DNA of 43,779 nucleotides from Pseudomonadota bacterium (lineage in GTDB: Bacteria > Myxococcota_A > UBA9160 > UBA4427): the NCBI GenBank assembly GCA_022361175.1, contig JAKSBN010000082.1:1-43779 (forward strand), in the 5' to 3' direction. The notes under the pieces are model-generated. The model was not told the DNA's origin. It saw only the letters and a list, made by a program, of their open reading frames with translations, and did no database searches. Positions 39,163 to 43,779 of this stretch are shown one piece after another; the first letter of the stretch is position 1, and each line of letters starts with the position of its first letter. The position numbers were made by a program, and so were the translations under genes.

Positions 39163-40830
39163 ATGGTCTCTCCCCCCGATCCCAAGGCACCGCCGGTGGC
39201 GGCGACGGATTCCCCTCCGCTCGCGCCGCCGGACGTGGCCAACTCGCCCGAGACGAGTCCGACGCCACCCGACTGGACGTCGCCCCTCCCGGCCACGTCG
39301 CTTTTCCTGCGCATCGAGCCGGAGGACCGGCACCGCCTACTCCGACACCCGCGGCTGCGCGCGTTGACGGGTGGGCGCGGGCGCGCCACGACGGTCGAAC
39401 GGCGCTTCTTCGACACGGCCGAAGGTCATCTCGCCAGCGCCGGCGTCACGCTGCGCCTGCAGCGAAGCGGTCGCTCGACGGTGCAGACCCTCTCGAGCAT
39501 CGGGCGCTGGCTGCCGGCCGGCGAATGGGAGAATCCCGTCAGCGATCTGCGGCCCGAGCTCGAACGGCTCCCCGACCCACAGATCCAGAGCCGTTTCGCG
39601 GAGCGGATCGGGAGTCTGCCGTTGTTGCCCGTCTTGGAGGCCCGCGTGCGACGCACGTCGCGCCTGCTTCAGGAAGGCGACCACCAGCTGCGGCTGTCGC
39701 TGGAGGTGGCGGCGCTGCGGGGCGCCGATCAAAGCGAACGCAGCGTCTGCGAACTGGGGCTCGAATCCCTGGCCGGAGCCCCGGCGTTTCCGTACGAGCT
39801 GGCGCAGCAGCTCTGCGACCGAGTGCGACTGAAACCGGTGCCGGCGGCACCCGGAACCCACAGCCTGGACGAGCTGCTGGGTCACGCCCCCAAGCCCTCG
39901 CGGGCACCGCGGCTCGTGCTCGAGCGCGGAGTCACCCTCGATGCCGCGCTCGCGCGGATCTTTCGATCGGGGCTGCAGCACGCGCTCCTGAACGAAGAGC
40001 CCGCGCGCGCGGGCGAGGACCCCGAAGGCGTCCACCAACTGCGGGTCGCCCTGCGCCGGCTGCGCTCGGCGCTCTCGTGCTTCCGCGACGTGATCCCCGC
40101 GACGGATGCGAAGCGACTGGGCGCCGAGCTCAAGTGGCTGGCGTCGGAGCTGGGCGACGCCCGCGATCTCGACGTCTTCCTGGGCGAGACGCTGGCGCCC
40201 GTGCTGGCCGCCTTCCCCGGCGACGCGGCACTCGCGCGGCTGCACCAAGCCGCCGAGCTCGAACGGGCCGACGCCTACGATCGGGTGCAAGCCGCGCTGG
40301 CGTCTCCGCGGGTGGCGCAGCTGTGGCTCGATCTCGGCAGCTGGATCGAGCGGCGGGGCTGGCGCGAGCAGCCGGTGTCTCCGCGGTCGGCGCGCCTGTT
40401 CGCTCCGGCCCGCGAGGTGGGTGGTTCGATCCTCGCGAAGCGACACAAGAAGGTGCGACGGCTGGGCCGCAATCTGGCTGAGCGAGGCGTGGAGGAACGC
40501 CACCAGTTGCGCCTTCAATGCAAGAAATTGCGGTACGCGGTCGAATTCCTCGAATCGCTGTACGCCCGCAAGCGCACGCGCCGCTATCGCCGTCGGATGG
40601 CCAGCTTGCAGGAGGTGCTGGGCCACCTGAACGACCAGAGCACCGCCGACCGAGTGCTCGGCCGGCTGGTGGACCGGCTCGGGCTGGAGGCCACGCCTGC
40701 AGTGCAGCGCGGAGCCGGCGTCGTCGCCGGTTGGACGGCGCATCTCGCCCAGGAGCGCCTCGACCACCTGGCGGACGAATGGGAGCGCTTCCACCGGAGC
40801 GACGTCTTCTGGTCGGACGCCCTGGCCTGA
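39163..40830 (+). CDS. CYTH-CHAD domain protein
   Basis: Protein of 555 residues. After a Pro-rich start (1-45) comes a CYTH-like tunnel domain (about 48-250: VERRFFDTAEGHLASAGVTL and CELGLESLAG), but the ExExK signature near its start reads FLRIEP, so triphosphatase activity is doubtful. The C-terminal half is a CHAD domain: EGVHQLRVALRRLRSAL (about 285-302) and EERHQLRLQCKKLRYA (about 444-459), the two His/Arg/Lys helices that bind polyphosphate. It sits between SixA and the SixA-Ppx/GppA fusion, consistent with polyphosphate handling. Confidence 0.9.
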   Translation: MVSPPDPKAPPVAATDSPPLAPPDVANSPETSPTPPDWTSPLPATSLFLRIEPEDRHRLLRHPRLRALTGGRGRATTVERRFFDTAEGHLASAGVTLRLQRSGRSTVQTLSSIGRWLPAGEWENPVSDLRPELERLPDPQIQSRFAERIGSLPLLPVLEARVRRTSRLLQEGDHQLRLSLEVAALRGADQSERSVCELGLESLAGAPAFPYELAQQLCDRVRLKPVPAAPGTHSLDELLGHAPKPSRAPRLVLERGVTLDAALARIFRSGLQHALLNEEPARAGEDPEGVHQLRVALRRLRSALSCFRDVIPATDAKRLGAELKWLASELGDARDLDVFLGETLAPVLAAFPGDAALARLHQAAELERADAYDRVQAALASPRVAQLWLDLGSWIERRGWREQPVSPRSARLFAPAREVGGSILAKRHKKVRRLGRNLAERGVEERHQLRLQCKKLRYAVEFLESLYARKRTRRYRRRMASLQEVLGHLNDQSTADRVLGRLVDRLGLEATPAVQRGAGVVAGWTAHLAQERLDHLADEWERFHRSDVFWSDALA

Positions 40831-41095
40831 TCGTCACCCGGACGTCGTCGTCCCGTCACCCCAGCGCCCTCCCGGCCCGGTTTCCCGGCTCATCCAACGC
40901 GCGAGCTGTGATACGCTTCTCATTGCCGGATGCGTCGTTTCCCCTCCGTCGCGCCGCGAAATCGCGCCGGTAGAGTTTTCGTTCGAGCGCCCCCCGACAT
41001 CGACCGACTAGGTAATGTGCGCCGCCCCCCAGATCAGCGGAACCGCGCGGTACCACGAGCAGGACAAGCAGATGAGGTCGGATCGAGGGAGGCTC

Positions 41096-42544
41096 ATGCG
41101 AATCCAACTGGTGAGGCACGCACACGCAGTATCGCGCGGCCAGTGGTCGGGCGACGTCGACCTGCGCCCGCTCTCGCAGCGCGGGAGGCAAGAGGCACAA
41201 GCGCTGGCCGAGCTGCTGGCGGACGACCCACCGTCGCGGATCCTGGCCAGCCCCAGTCTCTACTGCCAACAGACGGTGGAAGTCCTGGCCGAGCGCCTCG
41301 AGCTCCCCGTCGAAGTCGACGAGCGGCTGGGCCGCCACGAGGAAGTCCACCGCCTGCTGCAGTTGTTGCCCGAAGCGCCGACGGAAGGCCCCGCTCTCTA
41401 CTGCACGCATTCCGAGAGCGTGCAGGCCATGCTGAGCGTCCTGGAACTCGCGCCCCCCGAACGCGATGGTCGATTCGCCTGCAAGAAGGGCTCGGTCTGG
41501 TCTCTCGTCGGTGCGGGTTCGCGCTTCACCGAGGCCACGTATCTGGAGCCCGTCCGGCGCCCCAAGTGCCGGCGACCCGTCCGCTACACGACACCGCAGG
41601 TGGTCCGACGCGAGCCGGAACGCGCGGCGGTGCTCGACATGGGGAGCACCTCTTTCACACTGCTGGTCGCCGACGTGACACCAGAAGGTGACGTGCGCCC
41701 GGTGGTTCGCGAGAAGGTCATGCTGCGGCTCGGCGAGATCATGGCGCAGGAAGGCGTGATCCCCGAGAGCGTCGCGCTGCGCGCCGTCGAGGTGGCGAGC
41801 GAACTCCAAGCCGTGGCCGCCCAGGAGAAGGTGGATCGCTTCATCCCGGTCGCCACTGCCGCGCTGCGCGAGGCGCGCAACGGTCGTGAGGTCGCGGAGC
41901 GCATCAGCCAGGCCCTGGAGGCGCCGGTTCGCGTCCTCTCGGGACAGGAGGAGGCGCGCACGATCTTCCGCGCTTTCCAGGCCAGGCTGCAGCTCGGTGA
42001 ACAGACGGCGCTGGGCCTGGATCTGGGAGGCGGAAGCCTCGAGCTGGCGCTCGGCAACGGAAGGGCCGTCGCCTGGGAGACGACGCTGCCCCTGGGCGTG
42101 GTGCGCTTGGCGGGCGAGCTGGTGGCTCACGATCCGATGACGGCGGACGAGATCGCACGTTTGCGTGAGCGCGTACGCACGGTCCTCGAGAAGACGCGGG
42201 TCTCGCCGGGAACGCGCGAAGCGCGAGTGGGCATCGCGACCGGCGGCACGCCGCGCGCGCTCGCCCGCCTGCTTCGGGAGCGGGACACGGCTGCGATCCC
42301 GCCCGCCGACACGCCGCTCGAGCTGCCCCTGGCCGCGCTGGAGGAGCTCGCTCGTGATCTGGTCGGAACGACCCACGACGAGCGACTGCGCCTGCGGGGT
42401 GTCCGAAGGCGGCGCGCCGACCTGCTGCCCACCGGCGCCATCGTCCTCTGCGAAGTGGCGAAGGCGCTCGACCTGGAGGGCTTCACGATCTGCGACTGGG
42501 GGCTCCGGGAAGGCGTGCTGCTGGAGAGTCGCGCTCGCAGCTAG
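41096..42544 (+). CDS. Fusion of SixA-type histidine phosphatase and Ppx/GppA phosphatase
   Basis: Two-domain protein of 482 residues. Residues 1-150 form a histidine-phosphatase domain (LVRHAHA with R7 and H8; second His H105 in CTHSES). Residues about 177-482 form a Ppx/GppA domain of the ASKHA fold: AVLDMGSTSFTLL (D181), VATAALREARNG, VRVLSGQEEARTIF and GLDLGGGSLELAL (D309), then IATGGTPRAL. Ppx cleaves polyphosphate and GppA cleaves pppGpp. ATG 41096 follows GGGAGG. Both domains keep their catalytic motifs, so a bifunctional phosphatase is expected. Confidence 0.9.
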   Translation: MRIQLVRHAHAVSRGQWSGDVDLRPLSQRGRQEAQALAELLADDPPSRILASPSLYCQQTVEVLAERLELPVEVDERLGRHEEVHRLLQLLPEAPTEGPALYCTHSESVQAMLSVLELAPPERDGRFACKKGSVWSLVGAGSRFTEATYLEPVRRPKCRRPVRYTTPQVVRREPERAAVLDMGSTSFTLLVADVTPEGDVRPVVREKVMLRLGEIMAQEGVIPESVALRAVEVASELQAVAAQEKVDRFIPVATAALREARNGREVAERISQALEAPVRVLSGQEEARTIFRAFQARLQLGEQTALGLDLGGGSLELALGNGRAVAWETTLPLGVVRLAGELVAHDPMTADEIARLRERVRTVLEKTRVSPGTREARVGIATGGTPRALARLLRERDTAAIPPADTPLELPLAALEELARDLVGTTHDERLRLRGVRRRRADLLPTGAIVLCEVAKALDLEGFTICDWGLREGVLLESRARS

Positions 42545-42601
42545 CGCCCCCCCTCGAGCTTCATTCGATCTTCTCCGAAAGCACACCCACGGCCCGGGCG
42601 T

Positions 42602-42645
42602 CTTCCCGGGAAGTCCGCGCGGCGTTCTCGGCGGCGTCGCCGAGA
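42602..42645. promoter_or_regulatory. Palindrome and hairpin upstream of the AraC-type gene
   Basis: A 12-bp perfect palindrome CTTCCCGGGAAG (42602-42613) and a perfect 8-bp stem TCTCGGCG / CGCCGAGA with a GCGT loop (42626-42645) lie between the Ppx/GppA fusion and the AraC gene. No T-run follows, so either a factor-dependent terminator for the upstream gene or a regulator site is possible. Confidence 0.35.
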
Positions 42646-42733
42646 GCGTCTAGATTGCGTGGGCGACAGCACTCACAAACCCCCGACACGCACGGGCGAC
42701 TCGTGCCCCTTTGCGCGGATTTCGAACTTCCCC

Positions 42734-43582
42734 ATGCCGTGCCAGCCGACCCTCGAACGATTGGAAATCGAACATCTGCCCGAGTTCCCTGCGGCGCTGT
42801 CCCTGCTCCAGGTGCTGGCGGGAGAGCTCTGGCTGCGACCCCGAGGCGGCGGTCTGGTTCGCCTGTCGCGCGGTGACCTGGTCTGCAGCCGCGCCGACGA
42901 AGCGGTGCGACTCGACCGGGGGCGCAGCCACGGCGAGGTCTTTCTCTTCCACGCGCCTCGGGATTGGGTGAGCCGCGCCCTGGCTCTCGCTCCGGGCGAC
43001 GCCTCGGTCTTGGGCTCGTCGATCGGCTTCGAGCGCGCTCACGCGGATGTGGCCCGGCGCGCGGCCCGGTGCCTGCTGGAGGCCGAGCTGGCCTCCCGCA
43101 CGCCGCGGGGCCCCGAACGGATGGTGCACGCCGCGCGGTGTCTCGAGCTCGTGTCCCTGTGTCTCGAGTCGGGCCCCATCGACCGAGCCCCGCGCCCCGT
43201 CGCCACGGGCGCCGCGCGCCAGCGCTCGCCGCTGGTGCGCGCGCTGAAGGAGCTGCGGGAGGCGCCCATCGACGAATGCACGCTACCGAGCCTGGCGATG
43301 CGCCTCGGCCTGTCGGAGCGCCAGGTTTCGCGCCTGATCCGCCAGGAACTGGGGATTTCCTTTCGCGACTTCACGGCCTCGCTGCGACTCGAACGCGCCA
43401 AGCGGCTGCTGACCACGTCGGACGTGTCTCTCACCGACGTGGCCCTCGAGAGCGGCTGGCGGTCACCGAGCCACATGAGCCACGTGTTCCGCAAGCGCGT
43501 GGGCATGACCCCGAGCGCGTACCGGGACAGCGTCGACCGGGGCCGCGCGCCGCTGCGCCGAGCGGATTCGGGCTCTTCCTAG
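42734..43582 (+). CDS. AraC family transcriptional regulator
   Basis: AraC/XylS-type regulator, about 282 residues. The N-terminal half (LEIEHLPEFPAALSLLQVLAGELWLRP...LSRGDLVC) is a cupin-like sensing domain; the C-terminal 100 residues are the double helix-turn-helix: LPSLAMRLGLSERQVSRLIRQELG and DVALESGWRSPSHMSHVFRKRVGMTPSAYR. The ATG at 42734 is chosen over GTG 42659; neither has a strong ribosome site. The stop codon TAG is part of the inverted-repeat end of the following element. Confidence 0.9.
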   Translation: MPCQPTLERLEIEHLPEFPAALSLLQVLAGELWLRPRGGGLVRLSRGDLVCSRADEAVRLDRGRSHGEVFLFHAPRDWVSRALALAPGDASVLGSSIGFERAHADVARRAARCLLEAELASRTPRGPERMVHAARCLELVSLCLESGPIDRAPRPVATGAARQRSPLVRALKELREAPIDECTLPSLAMRLGLSERQVSRLIRQELGISFRDFTASLRLERAKRLLTTSDVSLTDVALESGWRSPSHMSHVFRKRVGMTPSAYRDSVDRGRAPLRRADSGSS

Positions 43583-43775
43583 TGTCCCGTTCCAGAAGTT
43601 CGGCGTCGAATTGACTCGTAGTCCGCAGAGCACTCACGGCACCGAGAAGCCGTCTACGAGCCGCTCGCAAGGCGCGCGAGGGAAGCATAGCCGTAGCTAC
43701 GGTGACCGAGCGCAACGCAGCGAGCGGCTCGTAGGCGGCTTCGAATGCAGCCGAACTTCTGGAACGGGGCACTAG
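43579..43775. mobile_element. MITE-like element with 26-bp terminal inverted repeats
   Basis: CTAGTGTCCCGTTCCAGAAG at 43579-43598 continues to 43604, and its reverse complement (25 of 26 bases identical) ends at 43775. Both ends carry CTAG, which would fit a 4-base target duplication. The roughly 145 bases between contain no gene; frames here are spurious. Inside is a second, 23-bp inverted repeat. Non-autonomous, with no transposase in this window; the transposon family cannot be named. It has landed exactly at the AraC stop codon. Confidence 0.75.
43646..43742. repeat. Nested inverted repeat with central palindrome
   Basis: Arms at 43646-43668 and 43720-43742 (GAAGCCG[T/C]CTACGAGCCG...) match at 22 of 23 bases as inverted repeats. 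The middle holds CCGTAGCTACGG, a perfect 12-bp palindrome at 43691-43702, nearly at the centre. As RNA or single-stranded DNA this would fold into one long hairpin. Confidence 0.75.
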
Positions 43776-43779
43776 TGGC

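Noticed and set aside
43431..43772. Minus-strand open frame inside the palindromic element
   Set aside because: It is created by the inverted repeats and the antisense of the AraC gene; no ribosome site and no protein-like pattern.

Overview
The window is about 43.8 kb of very GC-rich bacterial chromosome, roughly 68% GC by eye. It is packed with ordinary chromosomal genes, mostly in short minus-strand operons with 4-base ATGA/GTGA/TTGA stop-start overlaps and many GTG or TTG starts. MCE and lipobox proteins indicate an outer membrane. GTP-type PEPCK, fatty-acid enzymes and a bacterial histone-fold protein suggest a free-living lineage of the former Deltaproteobacteria (Myxococcota or Binatota-like). 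That placement is inference. I see no rRNA, tRNA, CRISPR array, prophage or intact transposase.

Layout. 0-5 kb: a peroxiredoxin, then a minus-strand run (PilZ, MCE, lipoprotein, isoprenylcysteine-methyltransferase-like, DUF427, YdjM-like) and a GNAT/HxlR pair. 4.8-8.2 kb: HxlR diverges from a carboxymuconolactone-decarboxylase gene across two tandem palindromic operators; then M19 dipeptidase, NUDIX and SDR genes. 8.2-14.1 kb: SnoaL-like protein, chromene-carboxylate isomerase, PEPCK, MetF-like reductase, cyclic-nucleotide-binding protein, membrane protein and thioredoxin. 14.2-23.7 kb: lipoprotein, rhomboid protease, Gfo/Idh oxidoreductase, DUF924, monooxygenase, several GNATs, scramblase-like protein, thioesterases, cupredoxin-like protein, DoxX and HAD. 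23.7-31.5 kb: RRM RNA-binding protein with a strong terminator, enoyl-CoA hydratase, HDOD protein, a decayed epimerase pseudogene, a zinc-finger/histone fusion, DUF427, methyltransferase plus DUF2007, TSUP and VOC genes. 31.5-37.3 kb: two unknowns, a small membrane protein, pyrE, acyl-CoA dehydrogenase, a tiny basic protein, pyrF and tgt. 37.3-43.8 kb: zinc-ribbon microproteins, a phasin-like helical protein, SixA, CYTH-CHAD, a SixA-Ppx/GppA fusion, an AraC regulator, and a palindromic MITE-like element that supplies the AraC stop codon.

How the genes fit together. pyrE and pyrF serve UMP synthesis. The acyl-CoA dehydrogenase, enoyl-CoA hydratase and hotdog thioesterases fit acyl-CoA metabolism. 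PEPCK links the TCA cycle to gluconeogenesis. SixA, CYTH-CHAD and SixA-Ppx/GppA look like a polyphosphate or phosphohistidine module. The two most notable items are the protein joining a cysteine-rich zinc-binding domain to a C-terminal histone fold (28032-28529) and the histidine-phosphatase/exopolyphosphatase fusion beside a CHAD protein (38586-42544).
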